DNA from: Dyella sp. M7H15-1
GTDB taxonomy: Bacteria; Pseudomonadota; Gammaproteobacteria; Xanthomonadales; Rhodanobacteraceae
Direction: 5' to 3'
Assembly: GCF_004114615.1 (NCBI RefSeq)
Contig: NZ_CP035300.1
Span: 1,612,001-1,676,000, forward strand
Length of the DNA stretch: 64,000 nt
In this document: positions 9,607 through 19,603 of the stretch, piece after piece
Position numbering within the stretch: position 1 is the stretch's first letter
How the letters are laid out: the number at the start of each line of letters is the position of its first letter
The notes under the pieces: generated by a model
What the model was told of the DNA's origin: nothing
Seen by the model: the letters and a program-made list of their open reading frames with translations, nothing else
Database searches by the model: none
Made by a program: the position numbers and the translations under genes

Positions 9607-10098
9607 TCAGCGATAAGCCGCATCTTGTGCGCGCGCCGCAGCGATGTCGGCCTCGAAGCGATCACCGATGGCGAGGAGCTGCGACTTAGTCACTATGTTC
9701 TCGCCACGATGTTCAAAGTGATATTCGTGCACATGCGTCTCGACGATCGAGTCCACCGGGCAGCTTTCTTCGCAAAAGCCACAGTAGATGCACTTAAACA
9801 GGTCGATGTCGTAACGGGTAGTGCGGCGCTGGCCATCGCTCGGGCGCGGAGCCGAATCGATGGTGATCGCCAGTGCGGGGCACACGGCTTCGCACAGCTT
9901 GCACGCAATGCAGCGCTCTTCGCCGTTGGCGTAACGGCGCAGCGCATGCAGTCCGCGGAAACGGTTGGACTTGGGAATATGTTCCATCGGGTAACGCATC
10001 GTGTACTTGGGACTGACCAAGTAGCGAGCCGTCAGCGCCATGCCTTTGAGCAATTCGATGAGCAGGAGGCTTTTGAAATAGTTGGTAATGCGAGACAT
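9607..10098 (-). CDS. nuoI: NADH-quinone oxidoreductase subunit I
   Basis: NuoI carries two [4Fe-4S] clusters (N6a, N6b) that pass electrons towards NuoB in complex I. The 163-residue protein shows both binding motifs, [13 protein letters not shown] and [14 protein letters not shown], in a typical 8Fe ferredoxin layout after an amphipathic N-terminus. I chose the ATG giving [10 protein letters not shown], 8 nt after the nuoH stop. The frame stays open further upstream into nuoH, but that extension is not NuoI-like. Confidence 0.97.
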   Translation of the reverse strand: MSRITNYFKSLLLIELLKGMALTARYLVSPKYTMRYPMEHIPKSNRFRGLHALRRYANGEERCIACKLCEAVCPALAITIDSAPRPSDGQRRTTRYDIDLFKCIYCGFCEESCPVDSIVETHVHEYHFEHRGENIVTKSQLLAIGDRFEADIAAARAQDAAYR

Positions 10099-10106
10099 GA
10101 CTTTCT

Positions 10107-11135
10107 TTAGCCTCCCGTGCCGATGTGAACCCAGCCGTAGTACTTCATGCAGCCGGCGACAAACACCCACCCAATGGCAATGGGAATGAAGACCTTCCAA
10201 CCCAGGCGCATGATCTGGTCATAGCGATAGCGCGGAAAGGTGGCGCGGAACCACAGGAACAGGAACGCGAAGAAGAATGCCTTGAGCAACAACCAGATGA
10301 AGCTAGCATGTCCAAGCACCGGCACACTTTCCGGGAACGGGCTCAGCCAGCCTCCCATGAACAGGAGCGAAGCCAGGAAGGCCACCAAAATCATGTTGGC
10401 GTATTCAGCAAGGAAGAACAGCGCGAAAGCCGAGCCCGAGTATTCCACATGGAAGCCGGCCACGATTTCCGATTCGCCTTCAGCCACATCGAACGGCGCG
10501 CGGTTGGTTTCAGCCACACCCGAGATGAAATAGACCACGAAAACCGGTAGCAGTGGCCACATGAACCAATCGAAGATGCCCTTGTGACCGCTCTGTGCGG
10601 TAACGATGTCGGTGAGGTTGAGGCTACCCGCCAGCACTAGCACGCAAACCAGGCACAGACCCATCGCCAATTCATACGAGATCACCTGCGCCGCCGAGCG
10701 CATGGCACCCAGCAGTGCATAGCGCGAGTTGGACGCCCAGCCGGCCAGAATGATGCCATACACGCCCAGCGAGGTCATCGCCAGCAGATAGAGCAAGCCT
10801 GCGTTGGCATTGGACAGGGCGACCTGCGCACTGAAGGGCACCACGGCCCACGCGGCCAGCGCTGGAATCAATGCCAGCAGCGGCGCCGTGTAATACAGAA
10901 ACTTGTTGGCGTTGGTGGGGAGGATCACTTCCTTGCAAATCAACTTCACCACATCGGCGAAGGCTTGCAGCAAGCCCAATGGACCAACCTGGTTGGGGCC
11001 CATGCGCACGTGCATCCAGCCCAGCACCTTGCGTTCCCAGTACACGTACAGCGCCACCGTGAGGGTGAGCGGAATGACGACTGCCAGGGTCAGCAAGATA
11101 GGGATGATCAGTTGATGAATAATCTGGTCGCCCAT
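10107..11135 (-). CDS. nuoH: NADH-quinone oxidoreductase subunit H
   Basis: NuoH anchors the peripheral arm of complex I and forms part of the quinone chamber. The 342-residue protein has eight predicted helices. It has the family signatures [14 protein letters not shown] (about 45-58) and [15 protein letters not shown] (about 210-224), whose Glu residues line the quinone path. It lies 3 nt downstream of nuoG. Confidence 0.97.
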   Translation of the reverse strand: MGDQIIHQLIIPILLTLAVVIPLTLTVALYVYWERKVLGWMHVRMGPNQVGPLGLLQAFADVVKLICKEVILPTNANKFLYYTAPLLALIPALAAWAVVPFSAQVALSNANAGLLYLLAMTSLGVYGIILAGWASNSRYALLGAMRSAAQVISYELAMGLCLVCVLVLAGSLNLTDIVTAQSGHKGIFDWFMWPLLPVFVVYFISGVAETNRAPFDVAEGESEIVAGFHVEYSGSAFALFFLAEYANMILVAFLASLLFMGGWLSPFPESVPVLGHASFIWLLLKAFFFAFLFLWFRATFPRYRYDQIMRLGWKVFIPIAIGWVFVAGCMKYYGWVHIGTGG

Positions 11136-11138
11136 GGT

Positions 11139-13466
11139 TTATGCCTTGCTCAAGGTGATGGCTGCGCCGTAAGGCGGCAGCGTCGCAGTCTGATCGTGGG
11201 CGGCTTCGATCCACACGGCGCCATCGGGCACCGTCGCATCAATAGTCAGCGGCAGCACAACACTGGCAAGCTTGACCTGATCGCCCTCACCCAACCCGTA
11301 GCGCTGCGCTTCGGCAGCATTCACGCGGATGGCTGCTGTGCGGTTGAGCGGATGCGCCTGCAACGCGGTCGCACGGCGCAGCACGGCATCGCTGCGATAG
11401 ATCGGCCAGGTAGCGAGGCGGCTCAGACCCTGCACCGGCTTGCGCTCGACCAACCCCTGAGCTCCCACCGGATCGCTTTCCACGATGCCGCTGCGCAGAC
11501 CAGCCAGATCGTCGAACTCAAAACCAGCCAGCTTCATCAGGCTACCCAGTGCACGCAGCACCTTCCAACCCGGACGCGTATCACCAGGCACCTTCGCACC
11601 TGCTTCAACGCTTTGTGCAAAACCGTCGACGTTGACCAGCGTGCCGTCGATTTCCGGCAGCAGGCCGATCGGCAGGATCACATCGGCGACATCACGCAGT
11701 GCCGAGCTGGCAAACGCGCTGAAGGAAACGATGTGCTGTGCGCCGTTCAGCGCGTTACTGACAACGGCGCCGTCGCCGAAGTCATGCGGGAATTCCAGGC
11801 CGTACAGCAGGTAAACCTTGCGCGGTTGCGCCAGCATGGCCTGTGCATTCAGGCCACCGTTGCCCGGCAGTACACCGACCTTGGCGAGACCTACGGCATT
11901 GGCGCCAATCGGCAGCTCGTTATAAGCCGCGCCGGTGGATTCGGCGACGAAACGGGCAATCGCGCGCAGCCACGACGCTTGCGGATGCGTCACGGCAACT
12001 TCGCCAAGGATCACCACGGCCTGACCGGACTTGAGCGCTTCGACAGCCTCGCGTGCCTTGTCGGTCACTTGCAGCGGCGCAAGCGCATCGTTGGAGATAA
12101 AGCCCAGTTGTGCAGCACCGTCTTCGATCAACGCCTTGGCGAGCACCAGTAGCGAGTCGACCAGGTAGTGCGGTGGCACCACGGCTTCGCCAGCCAGGTT
12201 GTAGTTGAAGTTGAACTCGGCCGGATTGACCGCGTACACCTTGGCGCCCTTCTTCACCGCTTGGTGGATGCGGTGGTTGAGCAGCGGCATTTCGTAGCGC
12301 AGATCGGAACCGACCAGCAGTGCCGCCTTCACCTTGTCCACGTCGGCAACCCGCATGGCGAAGGTTTGCGCGACCGCATTGTCGGCAAAGTCGAGCTGAC
12401 GCAGGCGATGATCGATGTGCGTGCTGCCCAAGCCCTGCGCGAGGCGAACCAGCAGATCACCTTCTTCGCTCGTCGTCGCCGGATGCACCAGCATGCCGAG
12501 CTCACTGCCTGGCACGCTCTTCAGCGCTTCGACGGCGACGGCGAGCGCGTCGTCCCACGTGGTCGTCTGCCACTGGCCGTTGCGCTTCACTTCCGGGGCA
12601 TGCAAACGATCGGCCGCATACAAGCCTTCGTGACTGTAGCGATCGCGGTCGGAGAGCCAGCATTCGTTGATGGCTTCGTTGTCGCGCGGCACTGTGCGTA
12701 GTACTTCGCCGCGGCGCGTATGCAGCCACAGGTTAGAACCGAGCGCGTCGTGATAGGCAATGGACGGCTTGGCGATCAATTCCCAAGCGCGCGCCTTGAA
12801 CTGGAAGGGCTTGCTAGTCAGCGCGCCCACCGGGCAGACGTCGATGACGTTGCCGGAGAGTTCGGTTTCCAGCGCCTTGCCGATGTAGGTGCCGATCTGC
12901 AGGTTTTCACCACGGCTCATGCCACCGAGCTCGTAGGTACCGGCGATCTCGCTGGTGAAGCGCACGCAACGCGTGCACTGGATGCAGCGGGTCATTTCGG
13001 TGGCAACCAGCGAGCCGAGGTTTTCGTCGGCGATGGTGCGCTTGCGCTCGGTGTAGCGCGATACGCTGCGACCGTAGCCGAGCGCCACGTCCTGCAATTC
13101 GCATTCGCCGCCCTGATCGCAGATCGGGCAGTCAAGCGGATGGTTGATCAGCAGGAACTCCATCACGTCGCGCTGGAACTTCAGCGCTTTCTCCGAACGC
13201 GTGATGACCTTCATGCCATCGGCCACCGGCGTGGCGCAAGCCGGCTGCGGCTTGGGCATCATGCGGCCGCCCATCTCCACGTCCACCAGACACATGCGAC
13301 AGTTGGCGGCGATAGGAAGCTTGCGGTGATAGCAGAAGCGCGGAATGGCGATACCTACATTGTCGGCCGCCTCGATGATCATGGCGCCCTTGCGGATCTG
13401 CGTGGGCTTGCCGTCGATCTCGATGCTCACCAAATCAGGTGCTTTATTGGCTGGCTGCGCACTCAT
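11139..13466 (-). CDS. nuoG: NADH-quinone oxidoreductase subunit G
   Basis: NuoG is the large iron-sulfur subunit of the NADH-oxidising arm of complex I. The 775-residue protein has an N-terminal [2Fe-2S] domain (CYHRKLPIAANCRMC), the His-Cys3 cluster motif (HPLDCPICDQGGEC), the second [4Fe-4S] motif (CIQCTRCVRF) and a degenerate molybdopterin-oxidoreductase domain to the C-terminus. GGAG stands 7 nt before the ATG. The 178-nt gap to nuoF holds a heptanucleotide-repeat cassette. Confidence 0.97.
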   Translation of the reverse strand: MSAQPANKAPDLVSIEIDGKPTQIRKGAMIIEAADNVGIAIPRFCYHRKLPIAANCRMCLVDVEMGGRMMPKPQPACATPVADGMKVITRSEKALKFQRDVMEFLLINHPLDCPICDQGGECELQDVALGYGRSVSRYTERKRTIADENLGSLVATEMTRCIQCTRCVRFTSEIAGTYELGGMSRGENLQIGTYIGKALETELSGNVIDVCPVGALTSKPFQFKARAWELIAKPSIAYHDALGSNLWLHTRRGEVLRTVPRDNEAINECWLSDRDRYSHEGLYAADRLHAPEVKRNGQWQTTTWDDALAVAVEALKSVPGSELGMLVHPATTSEEGDLLVRLAQGLGSTHIDHRLRQLDFADNAVAQTFAMRVADVDKVKAALLVGSDLRYEMPLLNHRIHQAVKKGAKVYAVNPAEFNFNYNLAGEAVVPPHYLVDSLLVLAKALIEDGAAQLGFISNDALAPLQVTDKAREAVEALKSGQAVVILGEVAVTHPQASWLRAIARFVAESTGAAYNELPIGANAVGLAKVGVLPGNGGLNAQAMLAQPRKVYLLYGLEFPHDFGDGAVVSNALNGAQHIVSFSAFASSALRDVADVILPIGLLPEIDGTLVNVDGFAQSVEAGAKVPGDTRPGWKVLRALGSLMKLAGFEFDDLAGLRSGIVESDPVGAQGLVERKPVQGLSRLATWPIYRSDAVLRRATALQAHPLNRTAAIRVNAAEAQRYGLGEGDQVKLASVVLPLTIDATVPDGAVWIEAAHDQTATLPPYGAAITLSKA

Positions 13467-13479
13467 ACTGTTGCTCCGC

Positions 13480-13640
13480 AGCGGAAATCGGGAATCGGGA
13501 ATCGGGAATCGAAAAAGCTCGCCAGCCCGCAGTCCGCCGCACTAAAAGAAGTTTGATCCGCTTCGTAGCTTCGGAAGAGCGGTGCGCTAACCACTGCCGG
13601 CTTTTTCCGATTCACGATTCTCGATGGACGATTCACGCAG
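13480..13640. repeat. Inverted heptanucleotide-repeat cassette (GGGAATC type) between nuoF and nuoG
   Basis: At 13485-13510 the unit GGGAATC is repeated three to four times. At about 13608-13638 degenerate copies of the complementary unit (GATTCAC, GATTCTC) occur. About 100 bp of non-coding sequence lies between, including GCGGTGCGCTAACCACTG. The architecture is the same as in the nuoD-nuoE gap, with a different base in the unit. No coding frame is supported. Confidence 0.7.
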
Positions 13641-13644
13641 CCGC

Positions 13645-14955
13645 TCATGCCGCAGCCCCCAACGTACGATCAACCATGGAGTGCCCATTCGCCACGTAAT
13701 ACTCGAATTCATTCCAGAAGTGATACAGGAAACCCTGCACCGGCCACGCCGCCGCTTCGCCGAAGGCGCAGATGGTGTGGCCTTCGATCTGGCCGGCGAC
13801 TGCCTTCAGGCGATGCAAGTCATCCTGCGTGCCCTTGCCTTCGACGATGCGCGTCAGCACGCGATACATCCAGCCGGTACCTTCGCGGCACGGCGTGCAC
13901 TGGCCACAGGATTCCTTGAAGTAGAAACGCGAGATGCGATGACAGGCTTTCACCATGCAGGTGGTGTCGTCCATCACGATCACGGCGCCGGAACCCAGAC
14001 CGGAACCCGCCTTTTGCAGGCTGTCGTAGTCCATGGTGCATTCGAGCATGACGTTGGCCGGCAGCACCTTCATCGAGGAACCGCCCGGGATCACCGCCTT
14101 CAGCTTGTTGCCGTTGCGCACGCCGCCGGCCAGCTCCAGCAGATCCTTGAAGGAGGTGCCGAGGCGAATCTCGAAATTGCCCGGGTTATTGACGTGACCG
14201 GACACCGAGAAAATTTTCGGACCACCGTTGTTCGGCTTGCCCAGATTCAAGAACCAATCCGCACCGTTGCGCAGGATGGCTGGCACCGACGCATACGTTT
14301 CGGTGTTGTTGATCGTGGTGGGCTTGCCGTACAGACCGAAGTTGGCCGGGAACGGCGGCTTGAAGCGCGGCTGCCCCTTCTTGCCTTCCAGCGATTCCAT
14401 CAGCGCGGTTTCTTCGCCGCAGATGTAGGCACCCGCGCCGAGAGCGCCATGGATGTCCACATCGATGCCGGTGCCCTGGATGTTCTTGCCGAGCAGGCCG
14501 GCGGCGTAGGCTTCTTTCAGCGCCTCTTCGAAATGCTCGAAGGGTTCGTGATGGAATTCACCGCGCAAGTAGTTGTAAGCCACCGTCGAACCGGTCGCAT
14601 AGCAGGCAATGGCCAGACCTTCGACCACCGAGTGCGGGTTGTAGCGCAGAATGTCGCGGTCTTTCGCGGTGCCGGGTTCCGATTCGTCGGAATTGCAGAG
14701 GATGTACTTCTGCATGTTGCCCTTGGGCATGAAGGACCACTTCAAGCCGGTCGGAAAGCCTGCGCCGCCGCGGCCACGCAGGTTACTGTTCTTGACGATC
14801 TCGACGATCGAAGCAGGATCGGGCTTTTCGGCCAGAATCTTCTTCCACGCTTTGTAACCGTCCATTTGCAGGTAGCTGTCCATCGCCCACGGCTTGTCGA
14901 AATGCAGCGTGGTGTAGACGACCTGATGTTCCTGGGGTGCGGGTCCGACTGCCAT
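13645..14955 (-). CDS. nuoF: NADH-quinone oxidoreductase subunit F
   Basis: NuoF binds NADH and FMN and holds cluster N3 of complex I. The 436-residue protein shows the FMN/NADH glycine-rich segment GRGGAGFPTGLKWSFM (about 65-80), the ICGEETALMESLEG segment and the N3 cluster motif ESCGQCTPCREGT plus a later Cys in HTICAFGEA. The ATG lies only 3 nt from the end of repeat element C. The AGG in that element's CAGGCTC is 7 nt before the start. Confidence 0.97.
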   Translation of the reverse strand: MAVGPAPQEHQVVYTTLHFDKPWAMDSYLQMDGYKAWKKILAEKPDPASIVEIVKNSNLRGRGGAGFPTGLKWSFMPKGNMQKYILCNSDESEPGTAKDRDILRYNPHSVVEGLAIACYATGSTVAYNYLRGEFHHEPFEHFEEALKEAYAAGLLGKNIQGTGIDVDIHGALGAGAYICGEETALMESLEGKKGQPRFKPPFPANFGLYGKPTTINNTETYASVPAILRNGADWFLNLGKPNNGGPKIFSVSGHVNNPGNFEIRLGTSFKDLLELAGGVRNGNKLKAVIPGGSSMKVLPANVMLECTMDYDSLQKAGSGLGSGAVIVMDDTTCMVKACHRISRFYFKESCGQCTPCREGTGWMYRVLTRIVEGKGTQDDLHRLKAVAGQIEGHTICAFGEAAAWPVQGFLYHFWNEFEYYVANGHSMVDRTLGAAA

Positions 14956-14958
14956 ATT

Positions 14959-15225
14959 AGAGCCTGCCTATGGGTTCCCAGTAGCCCGCGCCGAGAGCTG
15001 TTTGCGCGCAAGCCAAGGAAGAACGAAGGAGTGTATGTCGATACACAACTGAGTGATGACGCGGGATTGCGGGCAAACAGACCCGGCCCGGAGGGTTGTT
15101 CTGCAGCCGCCGCCATGCGGCAGCGCGCGGCTTGAGCAGGGAACCACCCTGATCTGCGCCACGCACTACCACCTGGCGGCGGCTGCAGAACAACGCGGAC
15201 TGCTGGGAACCCATAGGCAGGCTCT
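14959..15225. repeat. Element C: 267-bp intergenic element, inverted relative to A and B
   Basis: It begins AGAGCCTGCCTATGGGTTCC and ends with the near-complement. The terminal repeats differ in their middle from those of A and B, but still pair with each other. The core GTGTAT-GTCG-ATACAC palindrome and its flanks (GAAGGAGTGTATG, CAAACAGACCCGG) match A and B on the opposite strand, so this copy is inverted. It also has a nested inverted repeat, TTGTTCTGCAGCCGCCGCC with its complement near 15170-15190. It fills the nuoE-nuoF junction. Confidence 0.85.
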
Positions 15226-15231
15226 CCTGCC

Positions 15232-15759
15232 TTACTTGAGGCCATCGAGAATCTCGTCGACCTTTTCGATCGTGAGACGCTCGTGGTAGTGACCATTGAC
15301 CGTCATCGCCGGCGCGTACACGCACGCAGCAATGCATTCTTCTTCGCGCTTGAGGTACACGCGGCCATCAGCCGTGCTTTCATCCAGCTTGATGCCGAGC
15401 TTCTTCTCGCAATGGCGCACGATGTCCTCGGCGCCATTGAGCCAGCATGAAATATTGGTGCAGATCGCAACGTTGTTGCGGCCGACCGGCGAGGTTTCCA
15501 GCATCGAGTAAAAGCTGGCCACTTCGTAGGCCCACACGGCGGGCACGTCGATGTACTTGGCGACGGCGGTGATCAGTTCGTCGGTGAGGTAACCGTGGTT
15601 CTGTTCCTGCGTCGCGAACAGCGCCTGGATCAGCGCCGAGCGTTTGCGATCCGGCGGGAACTTGCCCAGCCAGTGATCGATGTGATGACGCGTGTGCTCG
15701 GAGAGTACGACGAGCGGATCGATGTGCTTGACCTGTTCGTAGTTGCCAGTGGCTTTCAT
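15232..15759 (-). CDS. nuoE: NADH-quinone oxidoreductase subunit E
   Basis: NuoE binds the [2Fe-2S] cluster N1a in the NADH-oxidising part of complex I. The 175-residue thioredoxin-like protein has the expected four cysteines in CTNISC and ECIAAC. I chose the ATG giving MKATGNYEQV, with GGAG 8 nt upstream. The frame is open for 15 further codons, but those are made only of the heptanucleotide repeat (PSPESRVPSP) and are not part of the family. The GGAG itself lies at the edge of that repeat array. Confidence 0.96.
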   Translation of the reverse strand: MKATGNYEQVKHIDPLVVLSEHTRHHIDHWLGKFPPDRKRSALIQALFATQEQNHGYLTDELITAVAKYIDVPAVWAYEVASFYSMLETSPVGRNNVAICTNISCWLNGAEDIVRHCEKKLGIKLDESTADGRVYLKREEECIAACVYAPAMTVNGHYHERLTIEKVDEILDGLK

Positions 15760-15767
15760 GCTGCGAA

Positions 15768-15937
15768 CTCCGGGACTCGGAACTCGGGACTCGGGACTCG
15801 GCAAAAGCCGAGCGAGCCCACGCGTTCGAATCCAATGACAGCGTTACTAATGCTTTGAAAATAAATGACACCGGCGACTTGGGCAGCGCAGCTAACCGCT
15901 CTACCGAGTCCCGAGTCCCGAGTCCCGAGTCCCGCAA
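15768..15937. repeat. Inverted heptanucleotide-repeat cassette (GGGACTC type) between nuoD and nuoE
   Basis: GGGACTC units are repeated about four times at 15771-15801. The exact complement GAGTCCC is repeated about four times at 15903-15934. They enclose about 100 bp with TTGGGCAGCGCAGCTAACCGCTC, which faintly resembles the middle of the nuoF-nuoG cassette. The arms could form a long hairpin. No coding frame is supported. Confidence 0.75.
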
Positions 15938-15940
15938 AGG

Positions 15941-17200
15941 TCATCGATCCACCTCGCCAAACACCAAATCATAGGTGCCGATGATGGCAACCGCGTCGGC
16001 CAGCATGTGGCCACGCGCGAGGACGTCCATCGATGACAAGTGGGCAAAACCCGGTGCGCGCAGATGCACGCGGAACGGTTTGTTGGCGCCGTCGGAAACC
16101 AGGTAGCAACCGAACTCGCCCTTCGGCGCTTCGACTGCCGTATAGGTTTCGCCGGCCGGCACGCCGTAGCCTTCGGTGAACAGCTTGAAGTGGTGGATCA
16201 GCGCTTCCATGTCTTCCTTCATGGCTTCGCGCTTGGGCGGCGCGACCTTGAAGTTTTCCACCATCACCGGGCCAGGGTTGGCGCGCAGCCAGTTCACGCA
16301 CTGCTTGATGATGCGATTGGACTGACGCATTTCCTCGACGCGCACCAGATAACGATCGTAGCAGTCACCGCCCACGCCGACCGGAATGTCGAAATCCACC
16401 TCGGCGTACTTGGCATAAGGCTGTTTCTTGCGCAGATCCCAGGCGATGCCCGAACCACGCAGCATCACGCCGGTCATGCCCCACTGCTGGGCCAGTTCCG
16501 GCGACACCACGCCGATGCCGACGGTACGCTGCTTCCAGATGCGATTGTTGGTAAGCAGTTCCTCGTACTCATCCACCTTGGTGAAGAAGTCGGTGGTGAA
16601 CGCATCGAGGTAGTCGAGCATGGAGCCTTCACGCCAGCTATTCAGGCGCTTGAGGTCCGCGCCCTTATGCCAGGGCGACTCTCGATATTGCGGCATCTTG
16701 CCCGGCAGATCGCGGTAGACACCGCCCGGACGGTAATAGGTGGCATGCATGCGCGCGCCCGAAACCGCCTCGTAGCAGTCCATCAGCTCTTCGCGCTCGC
16801 GGAAGGCGTACAGGAACACGGCCATCGCACCTAGGTCGAGTGCATTGGAACCCACCCACATCAGATGGTTGAGGATGCGGGTGATCTCGTCGAACATGGT
16901 GCGTATGTATTGCGCACGCTCCGGCGCCTCGATCCCCAGCAGGGTTTCGATGGCGCGCACGTAGGCATGCTCGTTGCACATCATCGATACGTAGTCGAGA
17001 CGATCCATGTAACCGATCGATTGATTGAACGGCTTGGATTCAGCAAGCTTTTCGGTACCACGATGCAGCAAACCCACATGTGGATCGGCACGGACGACGG
17101 TTTCGCCGTCCATCTCCAACACCAGGCGCAGCACGCCGTGCGCAGCGGGATGCTGCGGACCGAAGTTCATCGTGTAGTTGCGAATTTCTTGCCCTGACAT
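15941..17200 (-). CDS. nuoD: NADH-quinone oxidoreductase subunit D
   Basis: NuoD is the 49-kDa-type subunit that with NuoB forms the quinone-reduction site of complex I. The 419-residue protein has the [15 protein letters not shown] quinone-site loop (about 10-24), [11 protein letters not shown] and the C-terminal [31 protein letters not shown] chose the ATG giving MSGQEIRN, 2 nt after the nuoC stop and with GAGAG upstream. The TTG six codons earlier lies inside nuoC. Confidence 0.97.
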   Translation of the reverse strand: MSGQEIRNYTMNFGPQHPAAHGVLRLVLEMDGETVVRADPHVGLLHRGTEKLAESKPFNQSIGYMDRLDYVSMMCNEHAYVRAIETLLGIEAPERAQYIRTMFDEITRILNHLMWVGSNALDLGAMAVFLYAFREREELMDCYEAVSGARMHATYYRPGGVYRDLPGKMPQYRESPWHKGADLKRLNSWREGSMLDYLDAFTTDFFTKVDEYEELLTNNRIWKQRTVGIGVVSPELAQQWGMTGVMLRGSGIAWDLRKKQPYAKYAEVDFDIPVGVGGDCYDRYLVRVEEMRQSNRIIKQCVNWLRANPGPVMVENFKVAPPKREAMKEDMEALIHHFKLFTEGYGVPAGETYTAVEAPKGEFGCYLVSDGANKPFRVHLRAPGFAHLSSMDVLARGHMLADAVAIIGTYDLVFGEVDR

Positions 17201-17202
17201 GA

Positions 17203-17931
17203 TTAGTTCTCTCGCCAATGGTCAGCGGCTTCCGCTTGGGCCTGGATCAGGTTGGCGTCGTCGCGAATCACGCGCGGGACGAGCACGCGCGGTTCGATGG
17301 AAACCGGTTCGTAGATGACGCGTTTCTGCTCGATGTCGTAACGCACTTCGACGTTGCCGATCAGCGGAAAATCCTTGCGGAACGGATGGCCGACGAAACC
17401 GTAGTCGGTCAGGATGCGACGCAGATCCGGATGGCCGTCATAGATGATGCCGAAGAGGTCGAACGATTCACGCTCGAACCAGTTCAGTCCTGGCCAAATG
17501 TTTACCAGCGACGGCACCACCGGCAGCGAATCGTCTTCGCAGAACACGCGCAGGCGCAGGCGCTGGTTGAGTTCGATCGACAGCAACTGGGCGACCGACG
17601 CGAAGCGGTTCGGGATTGACACCTCGCGTGGGCGATCGGCCCAGGTGAAGCGACCCACGGCCTCACCTTCCACGCCGCGCGAGAAACCGGTGCTGGTGAC
17701 ATCGGTGGTGTCCCACTCCGTCTGCCCGTAGCTCAGGTAGTCGACGCCGCACACATCCACCGCTTCGGTGAAACGGAAGCCCGGTTCGTCACGCAATGCC
17801 GTGGCTACCGTTAGAAGGTTGGCAGCCGACACCACCGCAGTGACCTGACCGTACGTGACGGTGATTTTCAATTGATCGCCAAATCGCGCGTTGAGTCGCT
17901 CGGCCAGCGAGTTCGTTTGTGTATCGCTCAT
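17203..17931 (-). CDS. nuoC: NADH-quinone oxidoreductase subunit C
   Basis: NuoC is a 30-kDa-type peripheral-arm subunit of complex I. The 242-residue protein contains the Complex1_30kDa signature ([30 protein letters not shown], read as [10 protein letters not shown] and HPDLRRIL). It is separate from nuoD, unlike the fused NuoCD of E. coli. I chose the ATG giving [10 protein letters not shown], 11 nt after nuoB. Confidence 0.96.
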   Translation of the reverse strand: MSDTQTNSLAERLNARFGDQLKITVTYGQVTAVVSAANLLTVATALRDEPGFRFTEAVDVCGVDYLSYGQTEWDTTDVTSTGFSRGVEGEAVGRFTWADRPREVSIPNRFASVAQLLSIELNQRLRLRVFCEDDSLPVVPSLVNIWPGLNWFERESFDLFGIIYDGHPDLRRILTDYGFVGHPFRKDFPLIGNVEVRYDIEQKRVIYEPVSIEPRVLVPRVIRDDANLIQAQAEAADHWREN

Positions 17932-17942
17932 GACGACGCCTT

Positions 17943-18500
17943 TCAGGAACGCGCGATGGTGCTGGTACGACGGATTTTCTTTTGCAACTGCAAAATGCCG
18001 TGAATCAACGCCTCGGCCGTGGGCGGGCAGCCCGGCACATAGATGTCGACCGGGACGATGCGATCGCAACCGCGCACCACGGAATAGGAATAGTGGTAAT
18101 AACCGCCACCGTTGGCGCAGCTACCCATCGAAATCACCCACTTGGGATCGGGCATCTGGTCATAAACCTTGCGCAATGCGGGCGCCATCTTGTTGACCAG
18201 CGTACCGGCCACGATCATCACGTCGGACTGACGTGGGCTGGGGCGAAACACCACACCGTAGCGATCCAGGTCCAGGCGTGCGGCACCCGCGTGCATCATT
18301 TCCACTGCACAGCAAGCCAGACCGAAGGTCATCGGCCACATAGAACCGGTACGCGCCCAGTTCATCAGCGCATCAACGGTCGTCGTGACCGCGCCACGCT
18401 GAATGACAGGATTGTCGCCCGCGGGACGCAAGATGTCGTCCACCACGTTCAACGGCTGCGGGTTGTGCATCACCCGATCAATGGCGGAGATCACTCCCAT
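17943..18500 (-). CDS. nuoB: NADH-quinone oxidoreductase subunit B
   Basis: NuoB holds cluster N2, the last iron-sulfur centre before quinone in complex I. The 185-residue protein shows the N2 ligands: the tandem cysteines in GLACCAVEM, the Cys in [12 protein letters not shown] and the Cys in [11 protein letters not shown] chose the ATG giving [10 protein letters not shown], which overlaps the end of nuoA by 10 nt. The few codons further upstream are nuoA sequence in another frame. Confidence 0.97.
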   Translation of the reverse strand: MGVISAIDRVMHNPQPLNVVDDILRPAGDNPVIQRGAVTTTVDALMNWARTGSMWPMTFGLACCAVEMMHAGAARLDLDRYGVVFRPSPRQSDVMIVAGTLVNKMAPALRKVYDQMPDPKWVISMGSCANGGGYYHYSYSVVRGCDRIVPVDIYVPGCPPTAEALIHGILQLQKKIRRTSTIARS

Positions 18501-18847
18501 TCCAGTGCTCCTTTCTTCCACACGTAGGCAAAACCGATCACCAGCAGCAACAGGAACAGTCCCATTTCAATCAGTGCAACGATGCCGATCTGCTTGAACA
18601 CCACCGCCCAGGGGAACAGGAAGGCGATTTCCAAATCGAAGATGATGAAGAGAATGGCGAGGAGGTAATAGCGCACGTCAAATTGCATGCGCGCATCCTC
18701 GAAGGCCTCGAAGCCGCATTCGTACGGCGAGAGCTTTTCTGATTCGGGACGACGCGGACCGACTAGCAGGCCGAGCGTGATGAGGACGATACCCATTCCA
18801 GCGGCAACCGCAATGAACAGGAGAACGGGCCAATATTCGGCAAGCAC
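18491..18847 (-). CDS. nuoA: NADH-quinone oxidoreductase subunit A
   Basis: NuoA is a small three-helix membrane subunit of complex I. The 118-residue protein has the conserved [31 protein letters not shown] region, seen as PYECGFE and [12 protein letters not shown], between helices 1 and 2. The start is GTG ([11 protein letters not shown]) preceded by GGAGGT about 10 nt upstream. It is the first gene of the nuo operon. Confidence 0.97.
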   Translation of the reverse strand: MLAEYWPVLLFIAVAAGMGIVLITLGLLVGPRRPESEKLSPYECGFEAFEDARMQFDVRYYLLAILFIIFDLEIAFLFPWAVVFKQIGIVALIEMGLFLLLLVIGFAYVWKKGALEWE

Positions 18848-19174
18848 GATTTAACTTACCTCCGCACCACGGGGGTGCATCAGTGACCGTTGGGACAAAC
18901 GGTCCGGAGTTCGATTCAGCGGGCTGTCCAGCCCTGTACGCTGACGTGCAGAATGCAGGTGCTCGACAATCCACAAGGCAAGCCCCAGGGATCACGATAT
19001 TGTATCAGCGCGCATGGGTGGCCCGACAAGCCTTGTGTGGCGCACCATGGAATATTTCTTGCAGTGAAGCCCACAGCAAAAAGTCGGCCGTATCTGTCAA
19101 TACAGACATATTCCCTGCCTCGCACGCACATAATCACGCTCCACCCGACGCCATGACATCGATGAAGGCAGTCA
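18848..19174 (-). promoter_or_regulatory. Leader and promoter region of the nuo operon
   Basis: This 327-nt stretch between pilZ and nuoA has no gene I can support. On the minus strand a good extended -10 box, TGATACAAT, has its hexamer at 18999-19004, about 150 nt before the nuoA GTG. A TTGTCG lies 19 nt further upstream as a loose -35. secG and tRNA-Leu, which sit near nuoA in some relatives, are not present. A near-palindrome CTGT-CAAT-ACAG is visible near 19095. Confidence 0.5.
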
Positions 19175-19528
19175 TCACATGGTCTGCGTGGCCCGCTCCG
19201 ACCCCAGGGCACCGGCCAGCAAGGCTTCGATACGACTGCGCGCAGCTTCCCCGTCGGACGACTCATTGAACTGCACGCCGATGCCCGCCGTGCGATTGCC
19301 CTGCGCGCCGATAGGTGTGATCCACACCACTTTTCCGGCGACTGACAGACGCTCGCTCTCGTCGATCAGGCTGATCAGCAGGACCACTTCATCACCCAGC
19401 GAATAGCGCTGCGCGGTAGGTGCGAACAAGCCGCCATGCTTCAGGAACGGCATGTACGCGTTGTAGAGCGAAGCCGTATCCTTGAATTTTAGGGAGATGA
19501 TGCCCTGGCGGGTGGCGACCGGGTTCAT
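19175..19528 (-). CDS. pilZ: Type IV pilus assembly PilZ-domain protein
   Basis: The 117-residue product is a stand-alone PilZ domain of the pilus-assembly type, found beside holB and tmk in xanthomonads and pseudomonads. It acts in the cytoplasm, where PilZ partners with the PilB/FimX machinery. Visible signatures are GGLFAPT, the LGDEVVLLISL strand and GKVVWITPIGAQGNRTAGIGVQF. It lacks the N-terminal RxxxR c-di-GMP motif, as expected for this subgroup. Start ATG, with GGAG upstream. A PIG-L gene lies between it and holB. Confidence 0.85.
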   Translation of the reverse strand: MNPVATRQGIISLKFKDTASLYNAYMPFLKHGGLFAPTAQRYSLGDEVVLLISLIDESERLSVAGKVVWITPIGAQGNRTAGIGVQFNESSDGEAARSRIEALLAGALGSERATQTM

Positions 19529-19603
19529 GCCTGCTCCTGTCGGATGACGCTATCGGCAGATGACGGAAACACATCGTAACTAGCCCGCTGGTTACACGCA
19601 AAG

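Noticed and set aside
10965-12152. 395-codon plus-strand frame opposite nuoG/nuoH
   Set aside because: Antisense shadow; nuoG with its iron-sulfur motifs is certain.
13480-15937. Heptanucleotide arrays as CRISPR
   Set aside because: Units of 7 nt are contiguous, with no spacers, and occur as inverted partners.
18883-19269. Frames between nuoA and pilZ, possible secG
   Set aside because: No SecG-like helices; the region looks like the nuo leader.
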